In this document: positions 41,882 through 51,103 of the stretch, piece by piece
Position numbering within the stretch: the stretch's first letter is position 1
Layout of the letters: the number at the start of each line of letters is the position of its first letter
Program-made: the position numbers and the translations under genes
The notes under the pieces: generated by a model
Seen by the model: the letters and a program-made list of their open reading frames with translations, nothing else
Told to the model about the DNA's origin: nothing
The model's database searches: none
Source: CAJWOS01 sp964502005
Lineage (GTDB): Bacteria > Myxococcota_A > UBA796 > UBA2385
NCBI GenBank assembly: GCA_964502005.1
Contig: CAZCUX010000008.1
Span: forward strand, 124,001-188,000
Direction: 5' to 3'
DNA: 64,000 nucleotides

Positions 41882-43861
41882 ATGCGAGAACCTTCCGCCG
41901 AATCGCTTCCAACAACGCCCCCAACCGCTGAGACGGTCCCCAGCGCGACCATTTCGGTCGTCGTGGCATTGTTGGTGCTCGGCGTGCAAATTCTCGCCAT
42001 TTTCAATCCCGCGGTCGTAGAGGTCGACCACGAGGAGATGTTCAACGCAGGCCAAGCCTGGGCACTGCTCAACGGGCACGCCACCGACCTCTTTCGCTTG
42101 CAATACCGCGAGTTTTGCGGGGGATGCACCGCCGATGCCTTGCTCGCCGTCCCGCTATTTGCGACCCTTGGTCCACGATGGGCGGTCTGGAAGCTCGTTC
42201 CAATCGTCTATTCCGTCGCTTTTACGGTCGTCGCCCATCGCGTGCTGACCCGACGGGTCGGCCCCCTTGCCGGGGCCGCCGTGGTGGGGCTGATGCTGTT
42301 TCCACCGCGCACCTTCCTCCACCTGTCGCTCATCGGTTGGGGAAACCACTTTGAGGCGGGAATGGTGGCAGCGACAGGCTTGTTGCTCGTCGCTGACGCG
42401 CTCTACCGCCCATTTTCGCCGTTGCGCTGGGTTGCCACCGGCGCAGTGCTCGGCGCCGCCGTTTGGATTGGCTTTTCGGGCACCTATTGCGTGGTGGCGG
42501 CTGTGCTGCTGCTGGTACTCCTGCGCCGTTGGAAACCGCTCGGCGCGATGGTCGTTGGCGTCGCGTTGGGCGTGTCGCCATGGCTGCTCCAATGGTGGAC
42601 CACCCACCAGCACCCCTTTGTCACCATCTACGAAGAGGGAGAAAGCGTACCTCTCCTCACGCGGATTCCCGCAAAAATCCGCACTCTTGTGGCCCCACGC
42701 CAGCTTGCCGCTTTGTTTGGCGTTCCCGACCTCCCCATCGGATATGCCGCAGGCATCGCCTGGGCCGCGAGTTTTTTGGGCGCAATCGCCCTTCTCGCTC
42801 GCACCGGCAACCTCGCGGGCCGAGCCATCCTCGCGGGCTTGTTTTCCTGGCTCGCGATTTATTCCGTCGTTCGCTTTCAAGTTGCCGAGCCAGACTGGCC
42901 GGGCGTCGCCGTTCCGGGTTCGTGTCGCTACGCCGCGCCGCTCTTCCCCTTGGCGTTTTTGGCGCTCGCGGTCGGTTTCGGGACGCTCTGGAAACGCAAC
43001 CAAAAGCGCCTTGCTGGAAGTGTTTTGCTACTGCCGCTCCTTGTCGGCATCGGCTCCCGCGCAGAGACGTTGAAAGCCCCCTTTCCCGCTGCGTCCGTAT
43101 GGACGATGCATGCGGTGGACTGGCCGTATTTTCGAAACCAGTTTTCCTATGTGGTGTCCCAAGACGCACACCTCAACCCCACCACCGCCGACCCATTCAG
43201 CCGAAACGCCCATGCTTACGGAGCCGCACGAGAGATGGCCAGCGCCATGCTCCGCGACCAAGCCCATGGCGACCTACGTTCGATGCCCAGCACGCCATCG
43301 CACCTCCCCGTTCGCGGCTGGTGGCAAGGGATTGGCGACGCGCTCGGCAGCTTTCACCAGAACCGCATCGACGGGACCCTGGCGATTCTGCGCCGCTCCG
43401 CCGCGTTGCTCGAAGAGACGCCCGGCGCAACACCCGCGAACCACCAGCGGGCCCTACGCGGGGTCGCGGCCTGGCAGATGCACGCCGGCGACTTGTGGAT
43501 TCGCGCGATCGACCGCCACGACGCCGGCACCTTCCTCGCGGTTCATGGTGCCGTCGACGCCGAGTCTCCCGCGATTTCCGATGCCGCGTGGTGGGCGGTC
43601 GGCTTCACCTGGGCCCACCACGTCGCAGGCTGGCACCAACCCACCACGCTCTCGCTCCCCGAGGACCCCCAAGGTCTGCCCAACGCCTTCGTCGAAGGCA
43701 TGGCCTATGGACTCGCCGAAGAGTGGGGTCCACGGACCTCTATCGAACGGCTCCCAGGCTTGCCCGCATCCGCCGAGTCCGCCTTTCGCATCGGCTGGGC
43801 AGACGGCCTCGAAGACCGCTGGTTTCCTCCTTACGAAGTACCCGCATGGTATTCTCCCTAA
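41882..43861 (+). CDS. Multi-pass membrane protein, GT-C glycosyltransferase-like
   Basis: A 659-residue integral membrane protein with roughly ten hydrophobic helices in residues 25-420, followed by a soluble region of about 230 residues. The first loop after the leading helix has acidic residues (VEVDHEEMF, 46-54), a position where GT-C enzymes hold a catalytic Asp/Glu. This suggests transfer from lipid-phosphate sugars, but no family-specific motif confirms it. Divergent from the beta-lactamase-like gene. The soluble C-terminus contains repeated helix pairs (HQNRIDGTLAILRRSAALLEE, NAFVEGMAYGLAEEWG). Confidence 0.7.
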   Translation: MREPSAESLPTTPPTAETVPSATISVVVALLVLGVQILAIFNPAVVEVDHEEMFNAGQAWALLNGHATDLFRLQYREFCGGCTADALLAVPLFATLGPRWAVWKLVPIVYSVAFTVVAHRVLTRRVGPLAGAAVVGLMLFPPRTFLHLSLIGWGNHFEAGMVAATGLLLVADALYRPFSPLRWVATGAVLGAAVWIGFSGTYCVVAAVLLLVLLRRWKPLGAMVVGVALGVSPWLLQWWTTHQHPFVTIYEEGESVPLLTRIPAKIRTLVAPRQLAALFGVPDLPIGYAAGIAWAASFLGAIALLARTGNLAGRAILAGLFSWLAIYSVVRFQVAEPDWPGVAVPGSCRYAAPLFPLAFLALAVGFGTLWKRNQKRLAGSVLLLPLLVGIGSRAETLKAPFPAASVWTMHAVDWPYFRNQFSYVVSQDAHLNPTTADPFSRNAHAYGAAREMASAMLRDQAHGDLRSMPSTPSHLPVRGWWQGIGDALGSFHQNRIDGTLAILRRSAALLEETPGATPANHQRALRGVAAWQMHAGDLWIRAIDRHDAGTFLAVHGAVDAESPAISDAAWWAVGFTWAHHVAGWHQPTTLSLPEDPQGLPNAFVEGMAYGLAEEWGPRTSIERLPGLPASAESAFRIGWADGLEDRWFPPYEVPAWYSP

Positions 43862-44142
43862 TCCTACGCTCGACGCGCGTTGCGTAAAAAAATCCGGCTA
43901 CCGACCGCGCCCAAAACGATAATATACCACCACTTCTGAAACTTGCAAATAGAGCAAGCCCTCGCCAATCGGCGTTCCTTCGCAGGAGGCGACGCGCACA
44001 CCGTTGCCCACGCCAAACGCGCATACGAGGACTTGCGCCCGCTATGTCCGCCCGTTGCTGCATCTCGGGAGGTTCCCGAAGCAGCGAATCGCGGCCCAAT
44101 CGTTATACTCTGCCGAAATTGTCATCTTTGGTGAGGACGCAC

Positions 44143-46077
44143 ATGGCCCGCGCAATCATCCCTACCCCGCTTGCATGGATTTGCTTCGGCGCCTTTGCTT
44201 GCCAGGACTACAACCTGAACAACAAGGCCTACCTCGAAGACGGCACCACCACCGACGAAACCACCAGCGAAACGGGCACCACCCCCGACGACACCGCCGA
44301 GGACCCCACCTGTCCCGACATCGACGTCATGCCCGAGGAGCGAGGACTTGACGACGTGTGCAGCGCAGGTCCTCCCGGCGGCTTCACGCCCATCACCGAG
44401 TGGTCCTATGGTTCGGGCGGTGGCTGCCTCTCGCAGCCGATTGTCGGCGACCTTGACCACGACGGTATGCCCGAAGTCGTGTTCAATATGCTGCCCAACT
44501 TTTTGAGCCAGTCCGGCCAGTTGGTCGTGTTGCGCGGCGACACCGGCGCGTTGGTCTGGCAGGACGCCGCAGCCGACCTCGCCTATGGGAGCGCGCCTGC
44601 CATCGGCGACATCAACGGCGACGGCGAGCCCGAAATCGTCGTCGTGCGCGAGTACGCCACGTCGCTGTTTGCCGTGGGCGACTACACCGCCAAGGCCTAT
44701 TCCGCGTCTGGCACGCTGCTTTGGGAGTCGGAGCACTTCGAAGGCCTCGACTTCGATTGGGCCACCGCGCCCGCCCTTCACGACATGGACAAGGACGGCT
44801 TCGTGGAAGTGGTCGTTGGGCGCGTCATCTTGAACGGCGACGACGGAAGCACCCGTGGTGTGGGCACCTTCGGTCGCGGCTCCTACGGCATCACCTCAGC
44901 CTTCGGCATCACCGTGTCGGAGTCGAGCGTACCCGCCGTGGTGGACATCGACTTGGACGGTGTAGACGAAGTTATCGTCGGAAACGCCATGTATTCTCCC
45001 GATGGCGTGCCGCTTTGGTTCAACACGTCCTACGACGACGCCATGATTAGTGTCGCCAACTTCGACGACGACCCCGAAGGCGAGTTCATCGGTGTTTCGT
45101 ACAACACCATCCGCCTCATGGACACGGACGGCTCGATTGTCTGGGGCCCCATCGAGATTGCCGGCGGCAATATTCTCTCGGCAGCCGCCCTCGCAGACCT
45201 CGACCAAGATGGCAAGCCCGAGGTGGTCACCGCGGGTGGAAACCAGCTCATTGTGTTTCACCACGACGGCAGCGTGTACTGGACCGCGCCCGTCACCGAT
45301 GAATCCGGCGCGACCGGCGCCAGCTTCTTCGACTTTGAAGGCGACGGCGTCCTCGATGTCGTCTACATCGACGAGCTCAACATGACCGTCTATGACGGCC
45401 AGACCGGCGCGGTGAAGTTTATCGATGGCGACCACGGCTCCAACACCATGATGGACTACCCCACCATCGCCGATGTCGACGCCGACGGCCAAGCCGAAAT
45501 CGTGGTCTGTCACAACAGCTTTGGCGCCGCGATTTCCGTATTTGGGGACCAAGACGAGTCCTGGCGCCCCGCGCGCCAAGTCTGGAACCAGCACGCATAC
45601 AGCATCACGAATATCAACGACGACCTGACGATTCCGAGCGCGGAACCACCCGCCTTCACCAGCAACAACACCTGGCACTCCGCGATTCCGTCCGACCTCG
45701 GCGCGATTGGCGTCGACCTTTCCGCCGAGCTGGTCGACATTTGCACCGACGACTGCGACGAAGGCGTGGTTCGTGTGGTCGGCCGCATCATCAACACCGC
45801 CCCCGAAGACCTCTCCGACGCTGTGTCCATCGCACTATACGCCGAAATTGCCGACGAATGGGTGGTTGTCGCCTCGCGGTCCTTCGCCGATGGTGTGCCG
45901 AGCGGCTGGAGCACCCAAGGCATCGAGATGGACGTAGATGCGTCCCTCCTGACCAACGCCACCGGCTTGATGTTCGCGGTCGACGACGATGGCACAGGCG
46001 TGGGCCTCCTCCACGAGTGCTCGGAAACCAACAACACCTCCGCGTGGCGGGGCGACCTCTGCCCGGTCAGTGAGTAG
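44143..46077 (+). CDS. FG-GAP/VCBS repeat lipoprotein
   Basis: A 644-residue lipoprotein (lipobox FGAFAC) with a Thr/Asp-rich linker (TTTDETTSETGTTPDD). Residues about 95-480 contain six or so repeats of the form DxDxDGxxE (VGDLDHDGMPEVVF, IGDINGDGEPEIVV, VVDIDLDGVDEVIV, LADLDQDGKPEVV, IADVDADGQAEIVV), the calcium-binding loops of a beta-propeller as in integrin alpha. The C-terminus is a CARDB-like domain ending in ETNNTSAWRGDLC. Probable extracellular adhesin or scaffold. Confidence 0.9.
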   Translation: MARAIIPTPLAWICFGAFACQDYNLNNKAYLEDGTTTDETTSETGTTPDDTAEDPTCPDIDVMPEERGLDDVCSAGPPGGFTPITEWSYGSGGGCLSQPIVGDLDHDGMPEVVFNMLPNFLSQSGQLVVLRGDTGALVWQDAAADLAYGSAPAIGDINGDGEPEIVVVREYATSLFAVGDYTAKAYSASGTLLWESEHFEGLDFDWATAPALHDMDKDGFVEVVVGRVILNGDDGSTRGVGTFGRGSYGITSAFGITVSESSVPAVVDIDLDGVDEVIVGNAMYSPDGVPLWFNTSYDDAMISVANFDDDPEGEFIGVSYNTIRLMDTDGSIVWGPIEIAGGNILSAAALADLDQDGKPEVVTAGGNQLIVFHHDGSVYWTAPVTDESGATGASFFDFEGDGVLDVVYIDELNMTVYDGQTGAVKFIDGDHGSNTMMDYPTIADVDADGQAEIVVCHNSFGAAISVFGDQDESWRPARQVWNQHAYSITNINDDLTIPSAEPPAFTSNNTWHSAIPSDLGAIGVDLSAELVDICTDDCDEGVVRVVGRIINTAPEDLSDAVSIALYAEIADEWVVVASRSFADGVPSGWSTQGIEMDVDASLLTNATGLMFAVDDDGTGVGLLHECSETNNTSAWRGDLCPVSE

Positions 46078-46081
46078 TTCG

Positions 46082-46903
46082 ATGGACACGCCGCTGCTTC
46101 GCGAAGAGACCCGCGATGGGGTCACGACCCTCACCTTCTCCCAGCCCGCGCGGCTCAATGGGTGGACGGCTCCGCTTCTTGCAGAGCTGTTGGGCGCGCT
46201 GCACCGCCTCAACCACGCCCCCGACACGCGCGTTCTCATTTTGACGGGCGAAGGCCGGTATTATTCAGCGGGCGTGAACTTGGGCGGCACCCTGCGGCTC
46301 GACCATCCAAGAACGCTGCACCAGTTCATCGTCACCCACAACCAGTCCATCTTTGACCACTTCCTCGACTTCGACAAGCCCATCGTTGCTGCGGTCAACG
46401 GGCCGGCCATTGGCGCGCCGGTCACATCGGCTACCCTTTGCGACACGATTCTGGCCTCCGACCGCGCGACCTTTTCGACGCCCTTCGCGCGCTTGGGCGT
46501 CACGGCTGAAGGCTGCTCTAGCGTGCTGTTTGGACGTCTCATGGGCGACGACACGGCCCAAAGAATGCTGGGCCCCGAAGGCTGGACGCCCAGCGCCACC
46601 GAAGCGGCCGAGGCGGGCCTCATCGACCGGGTCGTTTCCCATGATGCCCTGATGGACGAGGCATACGCACTTGCCCGAAAGTGGATTGCCGAAGGGCGCA
46701 CCCGGCAGTTTCGCGGCGGAATGACCCGCGCCGCCCTCAAGGCCATCAACGCCGACGAGTCCCAGCGCCTCGCCGACGCCTTCTTGAGTCCTCCATTTTT
46801 GCGGGGACAAATGAAGTTTTTGTGGTCCAAGAAAAAATTCGGTCCCGCCACCTTGTTCACGGGACTGTGGGCCACCCGCCCCCTCTGGCGCTTGTTGCTT
46901 TGA
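46082..46903 (+). CDS. Enoyl-CoA hydratase/isomerase family protein
   Basis: A 273-residue crotonase-fold protein. The oxyanion-hole pieces are SAGVNLGG (near 67) and AVNGPAIGAPV (near 105). The segment LGVTAEGCSS, with Glu following, resembles the delta3,delta2-enoyl-CoA isomerase subgroup more than classical hydratases. It starts five bases after the FG-GAP gene and is followed by an opposite-strand membrane protein and FadL, suggesting a role in fatty acid use. Confidence 0.88.
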   Translation: MDTPLLREETRDGVTTLTFSQPARLNGWTAPLLAELLGALHRLNHAPDTRVLILTGEGRYYSAGVNLGGTLRLDHPRTLHQFIVTHNQSIFDHFLDFDKPIVAAVNGPAIGAPVTSATLCDTILASDRATFSTPFARLGVTAEGCSSVLFGRLMGDDTAQRMLGPEGWTPSATEAAEAGLIDRVVSHDALMDEAYALARKWIAEGRTRQFRGGMTRAALKAINADESQRLADAFLSPPFLRGQMKFLWSKKKFGPATLFTGLWATRPLWRLLL

Positions 46904-46910
46904 CGACGCC

Positions 46911-47171
46911 TCAGCGGGGCTTGCGACCTTTTTCTTCGGGGGGCCGCTCGGATTCGTGGCGCATAAACCAGCCAATGACCGCAGTTCCCACCAAAATCGC
47001 CAAAAACGCCGGAAGCTGGGTGCCGATTTCCCGCGGCGCATCGAGCTTCTCTGCAGCCAGAAACAAGGCACCCATCAGGACCGCCACAAATACCGCGCTG
47101 ATTTGCAAGGAAAACGGCGCGCCTTCGGGTTCGTCTGTGGGTTGTCGTTGACCAAACCGACGCCGGGCCAT
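46911..47171 (-). CDS. Small two-TM membrane protein
   Basis: An 86-residue protein with a strong GGAGG before ATG 47171. Two hydrophobic helices (about 22-41 and 54-71) are flanked by charged, Pro-rich ends. No homologue recognised. A much longer reading frame on the same strand includes this gene but runs antisense through fadL, and only this part has a real start. Its role is unknown. Confidence 0.7.
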   Translation of the reverse strand: MARRRFGQRQPTDEPEGAPFSLQISAVFVAVLMGALFLAAEKLDAPREIGTQLPAFLAILVGTAVIGWFMRHESERPPEEKGRKPR

Positions 47172-47399
47172 CGTGCCTCCTTTCGCACAACGGTTGTAGC
47201 CGAGGTTGGGCGGAAAATCCCGAAAAATACCCAAACGGATAGGTGCAGGGTCGATGCCCGCACGCCCCTCGCGGTGTCGACCCTTTCTCTGTTGCGCGAC
47301 GATGACAAAACTTCCTCCACAGCACGAATTCCACGAGACAAGGCCGGTCCCCGGCCGCGAATGTGGTAAACCACCGTTTCCAGAGTCCACGGAGCCCCG

Positions 47400-48926
47400 A
47401 TGACCGCCGCTCTCGCCACCCTCGCCGCAGGCCTGCTGGCCACCACTCCGAACGCCCACGCTTCGGGCTACTATATGTCCGATGTGGGCACCCGCGGAAT
47501 GTCGCGCGGCGGTGCGTTCATCGCCGGCGCCGACGACTTGAGCGCCCAGTACTACAATCCCGCTGCTTTGATTCGCTTGCGGCGCCCGCAGTTCTACCTG
47601 TCCTATTCGCAGGTGCGGCAGCCCATCGAGTTCACACGCATTGACTACGACGCCTCGGGCGCCGTCACCAATGAGTGGGACACCGTCAACAACGAAGCAA
47701 AGCCCATGCACATCCCAAACTTTGGGGTGAGCCACCACTTCGGCTTGACCAACACGATGGTCGCGCTGGGATTGTTCAGCCCCTTCGCGCCGCGCTTCGT
47801 GTACCCCGAAGAAGGCGGCCAGCGCTACAACCTCAAAGACGCGACCGTCCTCCAGTTTTATGCAGGTCCCACCGTCGCCCAGCGCATCGGCTGGTTGACG
47901 GTCGGCGCAGGTGTCTACTGGACCTACATCTCCGCCGATGAGTCCCTCGACATCTCCATTTGCCGGACCAATCCAAACGCCGCCGAACAGAATTGCAGCG
48001 AAGAAAACACGCTGTACCCCGATGATGTAAACGACGCGTCCATCTCTCTTCAGATGAAGGACCCCGCCCGCATCACCTGGAACGTCGGCTTGCTCGCGGA
48101 GCCCAAAGAGTGGATTAGCATCGGGTATAGCGCGCAGCCCAAAATCAACGTGCGCGGAAAAGGCCAAGCCCAGGCCGAGTTCGCCGAGGGCCACTGGATT
48201 TCGGACCCCGAGGAGCCCCTCACGATTATCGACGGCAGCAAGCACGAAGACAACGACGTAACGGTGCTTCTCACGATGCCGTGGATTCATCGACTCGGCG
48301 TCGCGGTCCACGACCCCGACCGAAACTGGGAAGTCGAGGCCGCGGCCACCTACCAGCGCTGGCGCGTCACCACCGACATCACGGTCACCGACCTCGACTT
48401 GACCTTGCCGTTGACCCAAGACGTCAAGGACATCGGCGCGGCGACGGGCAATGAGCTGAACGACATCGTCATCGACGACGACATCGTCCTTCCTGCAGAC
48501 TACGTCGACACCTTCAGCTACCGATTGGGCGGCCACTACCGCGTCATCGACCCCCTCATCCTGCGCGCGGGCGTGCTGTACGAGCAGTCGGCCATTCCCG
48601 CCCAAACCCAAGGCGTCAACCTGATGGACGGCGACAAGTTCGCCGTCGGCTTTGGCGGGAGCTGGTCGCTGTTCGACCAAGCCCTCGACATCGACTTCGG
48701 CATGCTGCACACGTGGTACCCCACCGTCGACATCAAAGACAGCGTGGTGGCGCGCCAAGAGCTGCCCATCAACATGCAGACCGCCCTCACCGACCCCGAC
48801 TCGCTCAACAACCTTGAGCTCGGACCCGGTCAAATCGTCGGCAACGGCAAGCTGAGCGCCCGCACATTGTTCTTGAGCACCGCCGTCACCTATCGCTTCG
48901 GCAAGCGCCCCCGCTCCGACGGCTGA
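47400..48926 (+). CDS. FadL/OmpP1-family outer-membrane transport protein
   Basis: A 508-residue outer-membrane beta-barrel with cleavable signal (ending NAHAS). The NPA-like motif in YYNPAALIRL and the N-terminal plug region GTRGMSRGGAFIAGADD are FadL hallmarks, and many alternating aromatic beta strands follow. FadL proteins import long-chain fatty acids or hydrophobic compounds; the neighbouring crotonase supports this. A long insertion near 155-180 holds two cysteines (ICRTNPNAAEQNC), possibly an extracellular loop. Confidence 0.9.
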   Translation: MTAALATLAAGLLATTPNAHASGYYMSDVGTRGMSRGGAFIAGADDLSAQYYNPAALIRLRRPQFYLSYSQVRQPIEFTRIDYDASGAVTNEWDTVNNEAKPMHIPNFGVSHHFGLTNTMVALGLFSPFAPRFVYPEEGGQRYNLKDATVLQFYAGPTVAQRIGWLTVGAGVYWTYISADESLDISICRTNPNAAEQNCSEENTLYPDDVNDASISLQMKDPARITWNVGLLAEPKEWISIGYSAQPKINVRGKGQAQAEFAEGHWISDPEEPLTIIDGSKHEDNDVTVLLTMPWIHRLGVAVHDPDRNWEVEAAATYQRWRVTTDITVTDLDLTLPLTQDVKDIGAATGNELNDIVIDDDIVLPADYVDTFSYRLGGHYRVIDPLILRAGVLYEQSAIPAQTQGVNLMDGDKFAVGFGGSWSLFDQALDIDFGMLHTWYPTVDIKDSVVARQELPINMQTALTDPDSLNNLELGPGQIVGNGKLSARTLFLSTAVTYRFGKRPRSDG

Positions 48927-48937
48927 GCGACCGTTCG

Positions 48938-49010
48938 CTGAATGGTGATTCAGTCGGCGGGGAGTCCGTCCACTGAATCGCTATTCATTTGGCGAGAACG
49001 CGCTCGCCAA
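48938..49010. terminator. Convergent terminator region 3' of fadL
   Basis: Three small stems: CTGAAT-GGTG-ATTCAG (48938-48953), TGAAT-CGCT-ATTCA (48974-48987) and TTGGCGAG-N6-CTCGCCAA (48989-49010). The last fits a bidirectional terminator between two convergent genes. Confidence 0.5.
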
Positions 49011-49021
49011 CACGAACAACG

Positions 49022-51103
49022 TTAGGTGTCCAGCGTCCCCAATCGGGGCGCAGACCCACGCCAGCGCCCCACAATCCGACCCCTTTCCCCATTTGTCGCT
49101 GGCACAATGTCCACGCGGCCAAACGGAGTGGGGAGGTCCGCGGCCGACCGCAGACCCGGCAACAGCGTCAAGCGGCGCGGCTCTACGCGCAGGCGGTCCA
49201 GCGCGAGAATGCCGAATAGCGCCGCCGACAAGGGGTCGTCCCCTTCGCCCAGAGCACCGCGCGAAGGGTGACGCGCAGTAGGGAGAGCGCCGGTGGGGCT
49301 CGCCAAGCGCACAATGGCCGGAAGCGGGTTGTGCTGGGGGTTGACGAGCGCTTGGGTGGCCTCGACCATACACGTCGCGGCGACGTGGGCGCCGCCTTGT
49401 AGCAGCACACCGCCGCCATGCCAAAAGCGGCTGCGGAGGAGGTCGAGGGTGGGCGTCACGCCAGGATGGGTCGGCGGAATCAAGCCCAGCCACACCGCCG
49501 CCAACGGCGCCACGGACGCGCCATCCGGCGTGCGGCCAACATCTGCGCTCCACGGCCCCGCCCCCAGCTCGTGGCGCAAGGTCTCGCGGAGCCGCCCGCC
49601 CGCGAGGGTCCACTCCGAGTGCTTGGAGTGGGAACGAAGCACCCACGCGCTCGAAATCAAGCCCGCCATCCGCCAGATTTGCGTCCAGCGCACGCTTCCG
49701 CCCATTCCGAAGAGCATGCGACCGCCGGCGACCGGCTCGGTTTGCAGCAGGTGGTCCAGCAAGCGGGCCCACGGGCGGATTTGCTCGCCCAGCCACGCGT
49801 TGTCTCCGGTCCACATGACGTATTGCCCGGCAGCCCACGCCAAAACGCCCGCTTCTTCGGCATCTTCGCCAAGGTACGCGCCGGTGCGGGTGACGCGCTC
49901 TAGCTCCGCGGCCAAGCGGTCGCCCGCGCGTCGGGTGAAGCCCAGCCGCGCGAGGCAGACCGCAGCGAGGCTCCCGGCGAGCCCGCCTTGCTCGCAGCCG
50001 ATGAGGAGGCGCACGCGCACGGCGTCGAGCAGCGCATCGACAGTGCCCGCCGCAACATCCGGCGGGTCGTCGAAGGACAAGGCGCATCCCGAAGCCAAGA
50101 GCCCGCGCCGGTCAGAGTTGGCGCTCGTAAACAAGGACTGCGCGGTGGTTCGACCCAGCGCCACGGGCGCGCCCGGCGGCGGACCCAGCACGGCAAAGCG
50201 CGACAACGACGTGTGGGGCGTCAATGTGGCCTGCCAGACCTCACCCGCCGAGCACGAGCCGACCGAGCAGCGCACATCTGCGCGCCCCGGACGCGGCAGC
50301 GCATCCATTTCGCCTTGCGCGAACCGAAACCAAGGGTCGGCGCCGTCGGCCAAGGTGCCCGCGAGCATGCGGTCGCCCGGACGACCGAAGCAGAGCACAT
50401 TTTCGCCGTCTGCGTTCCACATCCCGTCGGCCGAGCGTTGCAACCGAAAAATCGGCCGCGCGCCCTCTAAGGTCGCAGGGCGTACAAAGATGCCCATGCG
50501 CACATTGCGGGGCTGGTCGCCCAACAGCGTGACCCGGCAATTGACCACCCACGCGACGCGGCCATCGAGGATGACGGGCCAGTGGACCACGAGACATTCG
50601 ATATCGCGAACAGTGCGGCTGGTGCGCACCCCTACACGACTGTCGGAGCGGTGCTGGTGCGCGGCGACGCGACCGAATGCCCCGGGCGAGCGACCGAGCG
50701 CGAACGCCCCGTCATCGTCGCCAAACCAAACGGTCACCGCCGGTCCCGTGCCAACCGCCGCCCAACCATCGGGGTCAACCCACGCGTTTTCGTCGGGGCC
50801 CGGCATTCCGAGCGCGGTGCGGTCGCGGGCCGCCAACACCGGATGAATGCCAATGGGCGGCAAGAACGCGGGGTCTTCGGGGTCCTGCTGCCGCATCAGC
50901 GCGTGGGGCCAAGGCGCCGCGGGCCATGCCCCCAAGGCGCGCCCCGTGAGCTGCGCACGCGTGACCCGCGCAGCGCCGCCCGGCAGCCAATCTCCGGTAG
51001 GCAGCGGCCCTACCATGCTCGATAGCGCCCGCGCACAATTCGCGGCTTGGTCGACGTCCAGGCCACGAATCGTGCGTACGAAACGGCGAATCGAGGGTCT
51101 CAC
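49022..51103 (-). CDS. Putative six-hairpin-fold glycosidase-like protein
   Basis: A 693-residue protein with an N-terminal beta-rich half (to about 330) and a C-terminal helical half with repeating short hairpins (DAVRVRLLIGCEQGGLAGSLAAV, EEAGVLAWAAGQYVMWTGDN), similar in outline to (alpha/alpha)6-barrel glycoside hydrolases or amylo-glucosidase-like enzymes. No catalytic acid motif is certain and the family was not identified. It starts at GTG 51103, whose GTGA overlaps the glpD stop, with AAGGA upstream, so it is coupled to glpD. No signal peptide. Confidence 0.55.
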   Translation of the reverse strand: MRPSIRRFVRTIRGLDVDQAANCARALSSMVGPLPTGDWLPGGAARVTRAQLTGRALGAWPAAPWPHALMRQQDPEDPAFLPPIGIHPVLAARDRTALGMPGPDENAWVDPDGWAAVGTGPAVTVWFGDDDGAFALGRSPGAFGRVAAHQHRSDSRVGVRTSRTVRDIECLVVHWPVILDGRVAWVVNCRVTLLGDQPRNVRMGIFVRPATLEGARPIFRLQRSADGMWNADGENVLCFGRPGDRMLAGTLADGADPWFRFAQGEMDALPRPGRADVRCSVGSCSAGEVWQATLTPHTSLSRFAVLGPPPGAPVALGRTTAQSLFTSANSDRRGLLASGCALSFDDPPDVAAGTVDALLDAVRVRLLIGCEQGGLAGSLAAVCLARLGFTRRAGDRLAAELERVTRTGAYLGEDAEEAGVLAWAAGQYVMWTGDNAWLGEQIRPWARLLDHLLQTEPVAGGRMLFGMGGSVRWTQIWRMAGLISSAWVLRSHSKHSEWTLAGGRLRETLRHELGAGPWSADVGRTPDGASVAPLAAVWLGLIPPTHPGVTPTLDLLRSRFWHGGGVLLQGGAHVAATCMVEATQALVNPQHNPLPAIVRLASPTGALPTARHPSRGALGEGDDPLSAALFGILALDRLRVEPRRLTLLPGLRSAADLPTPFGRVDIVPATNGERGRIVGRWRGSAPRLGTLDT

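Noticed and set aside
47172..48833. Upstream part of a 640-codon minus-strand frame
   Set aside because: Antisense to fadL; only the last 86 codons have a proper start and are called as a gene.
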